64,000 bases of DNA, from contig CALNXK010000151.1 of the NCBI GenBank assembly GCA_942486035.1, forward strand, positions 355,001-419,000. Direction: 5' to 3'. A model generated the notes under the pieces. The model was not told the DNA's origin and made no database searches. It saw nothing but the letters and a program-made list of their open reading frames with translations. This document shows positions 20,763-32,068 of the stretch, piece after piece; position 1 is the first letter of the stretch, and the number at the start of each line of letters is the position of its first letter. This stretch comes from Porites lobata. Its lineage: Eukaryota; Cnidaria; Anthozoa; Scleractinia; Poritidae. The translations under genes were made by a program, and so were the position numbers.

Positions 20763-21342
20763 GAACCAAGAACATTGTCGTCATTTGTCAGAAGCTCTAA
20801 GATAAGGTTGTTGGGGTTTTCCCCCGTGTGCAAAACCTGTGAAGTTTTTCCTTGTTTTCTAGCTATTATTTTCCCTGGCTCTATTCATAGAACCAAGAAT
20901 ATTGAGGTCATTTGTCAGAAGCTCCAAGAAAAGGAAGTTGTTTATATCGCACATGCGTTTTTCTGATCGAAGAACTCTTGTTAACGGCGACCTTTTCTCA
21001 AGCAAGAGGAAAAAACAGAACAAAAAATCAATGGAAAAATACACTCTAAAAATATACTATTGTTTTAAAACTTGTCACGAACAGACAAGTAACCGGAATG
21101 GCTGATATTTTTGTCTTTTTATTTTTTACTCCATCCTATAATACATTAGTTGTACAATAAAACAATAGTTGTACAATATTAATAATACATTAGTTGTACA
21201 ATATCAATTGGTACAAAGTTGCTTAAACTACGTGTAAATAATAATGATAATAAAAGAAGAAAATTTGAATGGAGAAGGGCACATTATAGTAAAGCTAATC
21301 AACAAGATTGACTTTATTCTTTTGTAGTTTTGTTATTCATTA

Positions 21343-21351
21343 AAACACAAA

Positions 21352-21382
<31 letters not shown>

Positions 21383-21388
21383 GCACAC
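21343..21388. repeat. AC/ACGC microsatellite
   Basis: An ACGC run followed by (CA)n, in a gene-free spacer (21105-21572) where nothing else was recognised. Confidence 0.85.
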
Positions 21389-21572
21389 AAGTCAATATGG
21401 AGCAAGATAATATTTTTTAAGTGCCTTTATGAACAACAGGAACTCTTACACAGGAACTCTTACACGAAAAAAACTAAAGTATTTAAAAACACAAAAGACA
21501 CAAAAAGGCAACGCAAACTACAGCTTCAAAAAAACGTGGCCATCATCATCGCTGACCGGTGATCTGTAAAGC

Positions 21573-22130
21573 TCGTGCAATCCTCATTGATAAAGACAGT
21601 AGTCAAACGAACCCAACTCAATTTTGAGTCACAGATAGCCATATGTCTTAAACTGTGTTTCTCTCCGTGTTCTCCTTCATATCCAAATTCAATCCTCGAT
21701 AATTATCACATTCGAACTAAGAACACCTATCCATTATTTCAAAGCACCACTCAATCAATTTTTACTCAAAGCAAAAGTAAATCATTATAGCTCATTAGTG
21801 GCTATATCTGGCTCGAGTTACCCTCCAAATCTTTGCATCAACACCAGTCAAGGGCATGCTCATTCCATAGGTTCACGCTACGTTTGGCAGGAAATGCAGC
21901 TTCAATTTAACATTTCAAAAGTAGAAAAGAGGCCTCACGCACTGACAAAAAGGAACAATGATATTTAATGTTTGTTTTCTGGCAAAGTCACATAGCATAG
22001 AATGGTGTGATCTCGTAAACACGTCTGTGAATGCGTTTCTTAGCGCATATCTCCATTTATTCTTGCGTCCGAAGGGCGCAGTCCTAACGGCGTTTCTCGT
22101 CAAACTTTTCCGTTTTTGAAGCCACATTAG
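21573..22130. repeat. Segmental duplication copy 2
   Basis: Paralogous to 16813-17385. The right boundary runs into the gene fragment at 22143 through a 12-bp direct repeat (CTTTCACAACAG), a possible deletion scar. Confidence 0.85.
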
Positions 22131-22142
22131 CTTTCACAACAG

Positions 22143-22512
22143 CTTTCACAACAGCAAATAAGTGAGTGGTAAAGTAACACAATGTCACTGCTGTCAAAAT
22201 GAGGGCAATAAGCATATGTTTCCGCCATTTCTTCCTCTAGACGCGCACCACTGCGATATTTAAATAAAACATCTGCAGCCAAAACGAGAACGAGTTAAAA
22301 ACGAAATCGACGCTAATAGCAATGGAGACGCGAATGAAAAATTGGGTAACAAAAACCACTAGAAGCCGAGGAAGTATCACTACGGTTGTACATGAAGTTG
22401 AAAAGCTGAATGAAACCGACCGTTGTTATCAATGATGTTGATTCGCCAAGGATCATCTGAATGCTCACATCGGCCACAGAGCGCATGCTCCTTGGCGAGC
22501 GAAATTGATTTG
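22143..22512 (-). pseudogene. B-type C-terminal fragment
   Basis: Same fragment as 18170-18580, including the in-frame stop in the basic loop and the same breakpoint after GAAATTGATTTG. It lacks the final KF-stop codons. It retains the LQMFY region that 18170-18580 has lost. Confidence 0.85.
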
Positions 22513-23048
22513 AAAATCTCTTGGTAATATATAACTTTAAGGAGCTGTGTCACGAAATTTGTCAAAATTCAAACAGTGGAAATCCCCACCAAAATGAGTG
22601 AAACATAAAAATAACCGCTGAAAACATTAAACGAAGGTATAAATAATACAGCGAATTAAAAAGGAGGCAAACTCGAAGAAGATGGAAAGGGATTGCAATT
22701 GAGGTTTTTGAAAACAGGTTTTCAAAGTTACAAAAATTCTTAGATGCAAAAAACACAAAAAGCAGTGACCAAAGAGGGCACAAAATAAATAAATAAATTA
22801 AATTAAAATTTTCTACGTTTTATGTAATGTGTGTAAAAACCAAGTAAATAAATAAATAAATATATAAAAAAGTTTTCCAAAGTTCATTCTTTTCTTTGTA
22901 ACGTTTGATATAAAGCTTGGGGGACATTTTGTTTGACACGAGGCTGTCATTCTGTCATTCACAGGTAATTTCTCAAGTTCAATGGCGACAAAGAAGGCGT
23001 AGCTGGCATCAATAACAAAAGAAACTAGACGACCGTGACAAGGCCCCT
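22513..23048. repeat. Conserved 3' flank of a B gene
   Basis: Homologous to 18581-19089. It lies between the pseudogene fragment and the stop codon of the 23049 gene. Confidence 0.8.
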
Positions 23049-24629
23049 CTAAAACTTCGAGAAAGGACCCTTGCAACTGATATCATCTATTCTTACTCCT
23101 GAAGCGCTGTTAGCCTTAACAACAGCAAACAAGTGAGATGTAAAGTAACACAGTGTCACTGCAGTCAAAATAAAAGCAATAAGCATATGTTTCCGCCATT
23201 TCTTGCGCCAGACGCGCACCACTGCGATATTCAAATACGACATCTGCAGCCAAAACGAGAACGAGTTAAAAACGAAATCGATGCTAATAGCAATGGAGAC
23301 GCGAATGAAGAATTGGGTTATAAAAACCATGTTGGTAGACGCCGAGGAAGCATCATTGCGGTTGTACATGAAGTTGTAAAGCTGAATGAAACCGACCGCT
23401 GCTATCAGTGCTGTTGATTCGCCAAGGATCATTTGAATGCTCATGTCGGCCACAAAGCGCATACTCCTCGGCGAGCGAAATTGATTTGCTTGTAAAATTG
23501 TTTCACTACTGTCTCTTTTGAGCTTCTTGTAAACAAAGTACCAAGCATAATCACGAATAACGATAGTCAACCTTTCCAGCAAGTCTATTGCACCATGCGC
23601 GAAGCTGAGGAGAATGAAGAGCCGGAGGCTGGTCAGTTCCACTTGCATCATACGAAAAACGATGGCAGTCGTGTTGTAGAGTCCGCTTAACAATACGTGC
23701 GAATCTCCCGGATGAAGGAAATCGATTCTTTGCGCCGCCAAGCGTACAATCACCTTTGGTATAGCAGTTACTAGAGGCAATGCCCCGGCTATGATCGCTC
23801 TGTAGGTTTCAGATACTTCGCCATACAAGGGTATCAGGACGTACACGAAACCATATGTGATCGGTATTCCAAAAGCAAACTGAGCTACCAGCATCGCCGA
23901 TACCTTGATCACTTTCTTGATCCTTTTGTTTCTTTCGGTTTCGCTTTTCTTAGCTATGTCTTTGCCAATGATCAAACCGTTCATCAACAACAAGAGAACA
24001 AACAGGCCGTTAAGAGGGAATTGCCTCCAGGGCTTGTTGTAAATGCCGTAAACTTGTAAATAAAGCTTGTAACAAGTGTCGAGGAAAGCACCCAGAAGAT
24101 TGAGAAACAGTAGATTGAGTTCCTTGATCAAACGCCAACCAAACATTGTCAATACAACGAGAAACGGCCACAGTTGAACCAAGTAGGCTTCGGTTGTATC
24201 ACCTGTCACCATGACCGCCTGAATTCTTTTAGGTATCGCCGTCCAGTTTTTGGACTGCATATCATAGCAAAGATCGACGGTATTGAAATCTAGGACCAGT
24301 ATTACAATAGCGAGCGATCCCAACGCAACGCCACCAAGAATTTGAATATAAAACACATGCTTCATGGCCTTCCAAAGCGACAGTTGCCATGTTGGCGGGC
24401 GAGATCTCTTCCATCCCATTTTGCTGTCGTCCCCTGAGGGAGGATCGTACTCTTGAAAAATCTCATCATTTCGATTAAACTTTTTGAAATCCTCCAAGGG
24501 ATCCTGGCGATGCAGTAATGGAGCGTCCTCTGGAAGTACTTGTCCTTTGTAAGACTCAATCACTCCAGCGGCAAACGTCTCCGAGATGTACGCGAGACAG
24601 CCTTCGAGCGAGAAAGGAGCAGCTCCCAT
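23049..24629 (-). CDS. Multi-pass membrane protein, subfamily B (526 aa)
   Basis: Single exon with ATG at 24629 (MGAAPFSLEGCLAYISE). It carries the insert STNMVFITQFF between the NRNDASS loop and the next hydrophobic segment, so this loop is four residues longer than in the 19090 copy. The N-tail reads VIESYKGQVLPED instead of VIQSYQGQ. All family hallmarks are intact: KMGWKRSRP, loop-1 Cys and NWT, HPGDSH between two central segments, and the tail ISCKGPFSKF. The TATA box is 93 bp upstream. The promoter region beyond it is interrupted by the 24889-25925 element. Confidence 0.92.
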   Translation of the reverse strand: MGAAPFSLEGCLAYISETFAAGVIESYKGQVLPEDAPLLHRQDPLEDFKKFNRNDEIFQEYDPPSGDDSKMGWKRSRPPTWQLSLWKAMKHVFYIQILGGVALGSLAIVILVLDFNTVDLCYDMQSKNWTAIPKRIQAVMVTGDTTEAYLVQLWPFLVVLTMFGWRLIKELNLLFLNLLGAFLDTCYKLYLQVYGIYNKPWRQFPLNGLFVLLLLMNGLIIGKDIAKKSETERNKRIKKVIKVSAMLVAQFAFGIPITYGFVYVLIPLYGEVSETYRAIIAGALPLVTAIPKVIVRLAAQRIDFLHPGDSHVLLSGLYNTTAIVFRMMQVELTSLRLFILLSFAHGAIDLLERLTIVIRDYAWYFVYKKLKRDSSETILQANQFRSPRSMRFVADMSIQMILGESTALIAAVGFIQLYNFMYNRNDASSASTNMVFITQFFIRVSIAISIDFVFNSFSFWLQMSYLNIAVVRVWRKKWRKHMLIAFILTAVTLCYFTSHLFAVVKANSASGVRIDDISCKGPFSKF

Positions 24630-24721
24630 TAGTTTATCAACTAATCTCAGTAAAAATCAAATACTTCTCACTACCTTACTGCTTCTTCTCGAGTGAATTT
24701 CAAGTTCTTCAAATTTCACCT

Positions 24722-24728
24722 CTTTATA
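24722..24728 (-). promoter_or_regulatory. TATA box (TATAAAG)
   Basis: Located 93 bp upstream of the ATG at 24629, in the same context as in the other B genes. Confidence 0.7.
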
Positions 24729-24888
24729 GAACGAAGAACATTGTCGCCACTTGTCAGAAGCTCCGAGACAACGTTGTTGTTTATATCGATCAGTGGAAAG
24801 ACGAAATGTGAAAGACTTTGGTATGTGTCCTTTAAGTGTTTTTTCCTCAAGGCAGCAAAGAAAAGAATTGAAAACAAGTGGACACCAT

Positions 24889-25925
24889 GTACAGTATGTG
24901 GTCCTTGGTCCGCGGAAGTCCCCGATTCCCTTGGTCCGCGTCTTTTCCGAAAATGATAAAATATTTTGTCAAGAAAAAAAACACGTTGAATGATGAAAGA
25001 TATCGTGATTTACTGATTAGCATTCTTTCATATGACGAAGTTTCAGCCTTCTCGCTGCGGGTGAAGACGTGAAATTAAAGTTTGTTGACAGGTAGGTTAA
25101 TTTGTCTTTCTTGAAGTTTGGATTTTTGCGGCACCGTAAATTACGTGGTCATGTTTACTTAGCCTGCGAATAACTAAAACGCAACGGGAAGACTTGCCTT
25201 TTTGCAGAATAGGTTTTCAGATCAACTTATTTCTACTGTTGGAAGCATATTGCTGTAGACGCTGAATTTTTTGTTTTAGCGACTCTTGAAAAATATCACC
25301 AAATTTCGCTTAGCGGTCCTTGGTCCGCGTCCTATGACCTTGGTTGAATAAAACTTTCCAAAGTAAAAAGCGACGGCCTTTGTCTTCGAAGAATGTTTTG
25401 AAAGTCGTCCCTATACGTGTCTTCAAGTTCTCTTTTTTAATACCTCGAGTACATACAGAGTTGTTGGTAATTATTTTCGACCGCGCTGAAAACCGCTCGT
25501 CGACGCTCGTGTGGGAGACTCGAGGAGACTGTTGTCTGAAGTCTTTGAAAGAAAAGCAGATTATTTTATGCTCACAACATCTTCCGAAAAAAACTTTAGC
25601 TTAATTGCATCAAGAAAAGAAAAAAATACAAGAAATACTGTGAAAATCACGTTTTCGTGTGGAAACTATAACATTTTTACGTTTTTATCGTGCTGCTTAC
25701 CTGAGACGCGGACCAAGGACCAGATTCGCAGACCAAGGACCATCGAAAACGGTCCCCTTTTTGCGAATTCCAAGCAAAATATTTGTCTGGAACTTGAAAC
25801 TTCAGGATTATCGACAGGAACATAAAAGCTATCTTCAGGGAGTATTTCAGTTCGTTACATGAAGATTCGGGTAAGATATTCAAGATAATGACTTTTACAC
25901 GCGGACCAAGGACCACATACTGTAC
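24889..25925. mobile_element. 1037-bp non-autonomous DNA transposon
   Basis: Perfect 26-bp terminal inverted repeats (24889-24914 and 25900-25925) contain GTGGTCCTTGGTCCGCG. More copies of CCTTGGTCCGCG sit at about 24929, 25317, 25712 and 25731, in both orientations, like subterminal transposase-binding repeats. The flanks GGACACCAT and TGTTTTCGTG are contiguous in paralogous flanks (GGACAATGCACTGTTTTCGTG region at 34572-34592), so the element is an insertion. GTAC at both ends may be a target duplication or part of the terminus. No convincing protein. Confidence 0.88.
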
Positions 25926-26255
25926 TGTTTTCGTGTTCCAAGAGTGAGGCGACACAATAAATCAAGACCTTTTAAAAAATAAAAGCTATTTGAAACGCGA
26001 TACAATTGGACAGAGAACCGGTATGAGCCTAAAAAATTATGGAAAATTATAAAATGCGAAGGGTTCAGTTTATCTTTTTATTTGACAGGGTCCGAAACTA
26101 ACATGTGGTCGCCAGTGCTTTTGATGTCACTAAAACTCAAACTAAAAAACTATCGATCCTACCGAGATTTTACTTTCACGATGCATTAGAGCAGCTGAAA
26201 ACAAATTTTCATACAAATTTTCGCTTCAAAAAGAGTTCTTGGTTTTGTGATAGGG

Positions 26256-26286
<31 letters not shown>

Positions 26287-26293
26287 CGGCATT

Positions 26294-26322
26294 TACATGA
26301 CAGCCAAGAGAGCTGTCATGTA
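26294..26322. other. Perfect 11-bp stem hairpin
   Basis: TACATGACAGC and GCTGTCATGTA are separated by seven bases. No poly-T follows. It is an isolated feature in the otherwise unassigned spacer 25926-26980. Confidence 0.5.
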
Positions 26323-26984
26323 GGTTAAAAAAACCACTTGTATCAGGAAATTTTGCTATCTAAACAGTTCATGTATTAGGAAAAGTATTACTTTAATGTT
26401 TGTGAGTTTCTCGAAGAATAAATTCACGCTTTTGTAGCAAAACTCGGTATAACAGATGTTTCCGTTGGTTTCCGTCCGCAATGTTGGAGCTCATCCAGGT
26501 GAGCACCAGCATGGCGTCTCCATACAATCCTCTATAAGTTTGAGTAAAACATTTCTTCGGATATCTCGTATACGAAATATTCCTCTGACCTGAATCTTGG
26601 CGATGGTCTTTGCATATGTACCTCCTTTCATTTCCCAGATTCTGGACTTTATCTACAGGAACCGCGGAGAGCATTTTAAGGTGGTAGGGCTAAAATCTCT
26701 GGCCAATATAAAGAAACATTCAGGTCGGTGTTTCGCCATTTATCTTGCATTTGCGCGCCATCTTCTTTACCACCTCAACAAATATAACATAAACGTCCAC
26801 ACGTGTTATACTATCCAATATAGCCAATATGTTAAATAAACCTCCTGAGGTTGCTACTTTTTGAAGTTGCCCGAAGTGCCGAAGCTTCTCTTGCGATTCT
26901 TATTGCAGCAAACAAACTCCTGTGTAGCTATAGAGACACTGTCTATTCTCCGCTTGTGACCATTCAACACTGCTAGGTCACCCA

Positions 26985-27954
26985 TCCTGGATCAGAAGCC
27001 ACGTCTTCAGACGCCGTGCAGATGAGAATGAACGGCTCGTCAGCAGCGCTGGTTGCAGGATTTACAGCAGGCAGCTTACAGATAGTTTGGGCTTTCTCTT
27101 GGTTTTGGAAACTTTGACACCCCCAACAGGATTTCGCCAAAACATGCTATCTTCTCCTATAACATAACTTCCAAAATACTTAGTTGCATGCCCAGGTAGC
27201 GCCCCTGTATCAACATCTTCTCTGTATGATGCTTCAAGAAACTTGAACTCTGCCTCATAGGCGTCACCATTAGCAGCTTTAACCAAGAGGGTCTCCGTCT
27301 GGGCGTAGGAGCTGAAGCTTTTCTGGTAGATAGCACTGACGAGAAGATCAACAGCCTCATAATAGACCCTTCTAAAGTGATCTTTGGCAGTTTGGGGGTA
27401 GCTTGGTGCACCATGCACCAACCTCCAGTCTGGCCGAAGTGCATCGCTTTCAGTGGAAGCGTTGGTTTACCAAGCAGGCCTTCGCTCTTGTGCGAAATAT
27501 TAGCATAGAAACGCTCGAAGCTTTGATCACTGGGCATTTTTTTGAGCGTCTCCTTTGTTAGATAAGCCAATGTCAGGCCTTGTCCACTGACAGCAGCCAC
27601 CTTACTACCCTTAAGATCCTTAGATAGATTATCGGTGTGGGATTGAAGCCGCCCTCCAAGATGCAAACCAAAGAAAAAGTCAAATCGTTCCATTTAGGTC
27701 TTACATCCTATTATCCTTGCACGCACATCGGGTTCTAATCGTTCGGACAAGCAAACATCCCACTCTTCCATAAGAACTGCATAGTTCTCAAGGATTCGTC
27801 GAAAACAACTGGCTCTAACCGTCCACCTTTTAGGGAAAAGTCCAATAATTCCACGATAACGTTTTCCATGTCAACTGGAGCCCTAGAAAATAAATCCCAG
27901 CAAAAAAGTGGTAGGGCTATAGCCCTACCAGCCCCTTCCCCTCCGCGGTCCCTG
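26985..27954 (-). pseudogene. hAT-superfamily transposase fossil
   Basis: Translating the - strand gives RWTVRASCFRRILENY, EEWDVCLSERLEPDVRAR, FDFFFGLHLGGR and HTDNLSKDLKGS, then after a frameshift SYPQTAKDHFRRVYYEA and ALPGHATKYF, and finally RRLKTWL. These resemble ZMYM1-like hAT transposases with a DUF4371-type core (family knowledge). It is broken by an in-frame TAA just before 27693, a frameshift near 27420-27470, and stops after 27062. A likely 5' end CAGGGACC lies at 27947-27954 and a 20-bp palindrome at 27910-27929. Confidence 0.8.
27910..27929. other. 20-bp perfect palindrome near a hAT end
   Basis: GGTAGGGCTATAGCCCTACC is self-complementary. A related GGTGGTAGGGCTA occurs at about 26683, which may mark the other side of the hAT element. 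Confidence 0.6.
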
Positions 27955-28022
27955 ATCTATTCAACAATTTTGATTTTTATTTCGATCTATTTTGAATAGC
28001 GTGACACTAAAAACCAGCAATT

Positions 28023-28196
28023 CAAATGATATCAAGGTAGAAAACGTCACATCACGGTAGTAAAATGATATTAAGGTAGAAAATGTTCCATCAAGGAAGT
28101 CAAATTATATCAAGGTAGAAAATGTCACATTACGGGAGTAAAATGATATCAAGGAAGAAAATGTTCCATCACGGTAGTAAAGTGATATCAAGGTGA
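28023..28196. repeat. 39-40-bp tandem repeat with alternating monomers
   Basis: About 4.4 units of AATGATATCAAGGTAGAAAA plus a variable part. The variable part alternates GTCACAT and GTTCCAT, giving a two-monomer higher-order unit. Confidence 0.85.
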
Positions 28197-28383
28197 CAAA
28201 TAACAATGGTAAGTAGATTCTATCACAGAAACATTTCATAGGAGATGTTACACCAAATGAACATCAAAGTAACAAATAATTTTGAAAGAAACGGCGCGCC
28301 ATATGAACAGAAGACATCAGCATGTAGAGAACAAAGCTCATGGATACCATTTAGCACGAAATTTGTTGACACCCACCAAACAG

Positions 28384-28700
28384 ATAGAAATACAGCAAAA
28401 CGGTGTCCATTTCCAGTACTCGCTCAACGATCCACACGCGATACGAATTACGACAAAATTATACTCCTCGCATCGGGAGAAATCACACAGGCAGTATCAT
28501 TAGTATCACTGGAAAATTCAGTAGAATCGTTTGCAACAGTGGAACCCCCCCTACCCCCGGGGGGTAGTAATGGAACATTCGGTTGGGGTGTGCAGCACTT
28601 GGTTTGGGTCCGCACCCTGTTTAAGACTTGAACTCCTGTTCTAACAAGAGGAATATTCCAACAAAACCTTACACTATTTCAAAACCAAATGGTTAAAATC
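28384..28700. repeat. Conserved 3' flank of A-type copies (copy 1)
   Basis: Homologous to 35462-35618, 41418-41720, 49305-49600 and 57060-57214. On the - strand the other copies keep an open frame around SPNAK..ILSQFV and SLSEYWKW; this copy has stops. Confidence 0.7.
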
Positions 28701-28839
28701 TATATCAAATTCCAGACTAAAACGGCTAAAAATCCATGACCTTTGGCGACGCATATACCTATGCGTTTTGTATAAGGGATTACGCCCTCGCACCGGGGCA
28801 TGGAAATTCATTAACCAATTTGAAGTATTTCTTTTCCAT

Positions 28840-28912
28840 CTTTGTGTCGTAACGCAACACTCCACGCCACAGCAGCTGTTTGTGGGGAGGAGCGTTGCGT
28901 GACGACACAAAG
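28840..28912. mobile_element. 73-bp palindromic MITE
   Basis: Arms CTTTGTGTCGT and ACGACACAAAG bracket ACGCAAC/GTTGCGT complements, nearly perfect to the centre. The paralogous flank at 41850-41930 lacks it. Confidence 0.8.
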
Positions 28913-28967
28913 AAGGACTGTGTAGCAGACTAAGAACGGATAGGATGAAGGTGGGCTAAAACTTAGG

Positions 28968-29745
28968 TCAAGACTTTAAGATTAACTTCGAACAATTTGC
29001 ATTGCTTCTTGTGCTGTTTTAAGACGTTTTGGCAGTCACAATGGGCAGTCACAATAAAAGCAATATCTCCTTTTCCAAACACGATCTATGGCAACATTCA
29101 TATAGGACATCTGCAGCCAAAACGATAAAGAATTAAAAGCAAATTCAATGCGGTTTTCGCGGACAACGCCTTTTTACCGCTGTATACAAAGTTGAGAATC
29201 CGGAAGAAACGGACCGCTGCTATCAATGACGTGGATTCGCCCAGGATCATCTGAATGTTCATATCGGCCATAAAGCGTATGCTCCTTGGCAAGCGAAATT
29301 GATTTGATATCAGAATTAATTCTCTCCTGTCTCTTTTTAGCTTCTTGTAAATGAAGTAAAAAACATAGTCGCGAATAACGACAGTCAACCTTTCCAGCAA
29401 GTCTGTTGCACCATGCGCTGAGCTGAGGGCAGTAAAAAGTTTAATTTTGACAGGCCCGCTTGCATAACGCGAAAAACGATGGCGGACGAGCTGAAGAGTA
29501 CGTTTAACAGCACGTGCGAATCTCCTGGATGAAGAAAATCGATTCTTTGTGTCGCCAAACGTACAATGACCTTAGGAATAGAAGATACTAGGGGCAAGGA
29601 CCAAACTATGATCGCTCTGTAGGTTTGAGATGCTTTACCATACAGAGGTATCAGGACGTACACGAGACCAAAAGTGATCGGGATTCCAAAAGCAAACTGA
29701 GCTACCAGCATGGCCATTACCTTGATCGCTTTCTTGATTCTTTTG
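28968..29745 (-). pseudogene. A-type fragment, 5'-truncated
   Basis: Matches the A-type C-terminal half from the end (TGA at 28968-28970) back to RKRIKKAIKVMAMLV. There are deletions in the C-tail and the WRKK region, and a deletion around ITEFF. A frameshift near 29400 splits the frame into 29098-29400 and 29385-29750. The sequence ends abruptly and joins the duplicated block at 29746. Confidence 0.88.
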
Positions 29746-30690
29746 CGCAATGTCGTTCAACTGTGTTTGGCTGCAAATAATCTTCTGCTAATACGCAAAT
29801 AGCACCGCGCTTTTCTCCTTCTTGCGATCGCTTTTGCTTGAAAATGGCAGATATTTATTAAAAAACAAACTCGTTGACCGAATGATGGAACAATTATCGA
29901 ACCCGATTATCGCAGTGTTTTCTCGCAGATCAATTATGATCTGCTCGCCACTGATCAAATCACCATATTTTGCTCAACTTCGTCCAATAATTGTTTTAAC
30001 AATTAAAGTATTGGTAGAACCTTCTGATGATATTATTTACTGAGCTTAAAAAGGTGGTTCTGAATTCAGAGTCTGTAAATAAAGCCATGCCTATACTGTG
30101 TGTCCAGTTACGGACACCTTTTCGCGTCCCGAGGGTGTCCGCTCACGAGAGCTTCCACTGTATCAACATTTCCTGTAATTATTCTGAAGGAGAGACATCC
30201 CCTTTTCTATGAAACAATTCTTTTTACGAGTTTTGTCTTAGAGAAACAAAACTATTATTTATCCTTTTATATCAGGTAGAAAAAGTGAACGACACATCGT
30301 TTTGCTAGTTTCATATGCGGCTGGCGTTTGTTATCATTCGCAAGCCCTGGAATTTCTGAAAACTTCCTAGTTTTTCTGGAACAACATCCTACGCCTCACG
30401 ACCACCTGACCCTCCCCTAAGTGACAATTTTGCCCGAGGTGAGAAGTAAGTGTTAATGTTGACTTAGGGGAGGGGTAGGTGGTGGTTCAAGTCACTAAAT
30501 TAACACTCTCTCACACAGATTCAAACTTATGAGATGCACATCTATATCAATTTCGAGTATAAAAATTCAAGTGTGCCTTTCAAATGAATCAGAGTGAGCA
30601 AGATTTTTTGGTCGCACTGTCGGATCGTAGCTGTTGACAAGGTCGGAAAAGAAAAAGAAAACTCGGAAGCAATGTAATTTTGTAGACGTA
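29746..30690. repeat. Segmental duplication, long copy
   Basis: Nearly identical to 36557-37480. Here it continues through 30690-32097, which the other copy has lost: 37481 resumes with sequence matching 32098. No gene was seen in it. Confidence 0.85.
30401..30483. repeat. Conserved hairpin element, copy 1
   Basis: 22-bp arms ACCACCT...CTCCCCTAAGT and ACTTAGGGGAGGGGTAGGT pair with about one mismatch around a 39-base loop. Confidence 0.75.
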
Positions 30691-30840
30691 TAAAAATACC
30701 GAAAACTTTAACCCTCGAACTGCCATCATTGCAATCAAGTGCTTAGAGACAACCTTTTTTTGTAGCGTCTACCATGCTGTGTAAACCAGCCTGTGTTAAC
30801 ACGTAGAGGGAACAGTAAACACAACGATTTCTGTCACGTT

Positions 30841-30904
30841 TAGCCTGCTAACAAGCTCTCAGTGCGTTCTGGCGGCGCTCCCTGGAGATCTTGCACGCAG
30901 GCTA
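30841..30904. repeat. 64-bp inverted-repeat element, copy 1
   Basis: TAGCCTGC ... GCAGGCTA termini with CAAG(C/A)TCTC in both arms. The paralogue is at 58496-58560. Confidence 0.6.
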
Positions 30905-31796
30905 TGCCATGTTTCACACACACTCTTGGCGCGTAATACCGCTGAGCATACGCACCACAGTCCTACCAAAAAGCTGTACATATAAGGTGGTTCTAAATTA
31001 AGGCCATACCAATAATATGTTTTGATTTCTATCGCCCTAAATTTTACGTGACTAATCTAAAAGCAGGACATTTTTTCTGTGTAGTTTTCATACGATTTTC
31101 CCTTGTGAATAAACAGTAACAGTCATTTACCATTTTATTTAAGTAGAAAAAGTGAACGATAAATCCGGCCAACATTTTGTTAGTTACGTATGCTGGTGTT
31201 TACACAATAATTCGCAGTCACTAACGTTCCTTTAAATATTATGAAAATATTTGTTAAAAAACTCCAGTATTCATACATACAACACGCGATCATCCACCTC
31301 CAGGAATTTTTACGTACAAAGCTTTGGGTTAGAGATACATAAGCGTTCTTTTTCCAGACTTGGCGTAATACTGTGGAATGAGATACTTGGGTAGCTTGCG
31401 AAATATACCCACGAAAGTATTTAAAAGAGAAATTCGCCGACTTCTGCTACATATTTTAGTAAAAGAAAATGACTAAATAAAAACATCTATCATTATACAA
31501 AAAGTTGGACTGGCTTAATAATTAAGTAACTCTTACGTTTCAACTGATTTTTCTGTCAAAGTTCTAAAGTTATCTGTGTTTGTAATAATATTCATTAACA
31601 GTTAACCCTCACTTGTTCCTCTGTCCCGCCTAGATTAGCAGTTGCTATCTGCTGTTCAGTGCCGGTAAATACTTAAGTTAAATTGCTGAAATAAGGTTGC
31701 TGCTGTTGTTGTTGTTGTCATTTCTTAAAACATCCTATTTTTAATGATCGTGCGTCTAATATCACCTATTCTTTCTTTTTTTATGATACAGCCCCT

Positions 31797-32068
31797 TTAA
31801 AACTTTGAGAAAGGCCCCCTACAACTGATATCCTCTGTTATAACTCCTGAAGTGTTTTTGCCCTTAACAACAGGAAACAATTGAGATGTAAATTAACACA
31901 GTGTCATTGCAGTCCAAAAAAACTATATATCATCACTGTAGTTGTACATGAAGTTGTAAAGCTGAATGAAACCGACCGCTGCTATCAATGATGTTGATTC
32001 GCCAAGGATCATCTATATGCTCTTATCGGCCACAAAGCGCATGCTCCTTGGCGAACGAAATTGATTTG
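31797..32068 (-). pseudogene. B-type C-terminal fragment
   Basis: Third copy of the short C-terminal B fragment. The final KF-stop is present, the WRKK-to-STST part is deleted (about 150 bp lost near 31920), and it has the same breakpoint after GAAATTGATTTG as 18580 and 22512. Confidence 0.85.

Noticed and set aside
25344..25825. Frames inside the 1037-bp transposon
   Set aside because: Too short and without transposase motifs; the element is taken as non-autonomous.
26393..26674. 93-codon - strand frame
   Set aside because: Possible repeat-derived sequence, but no domain or paralogue in the window supports a gene.
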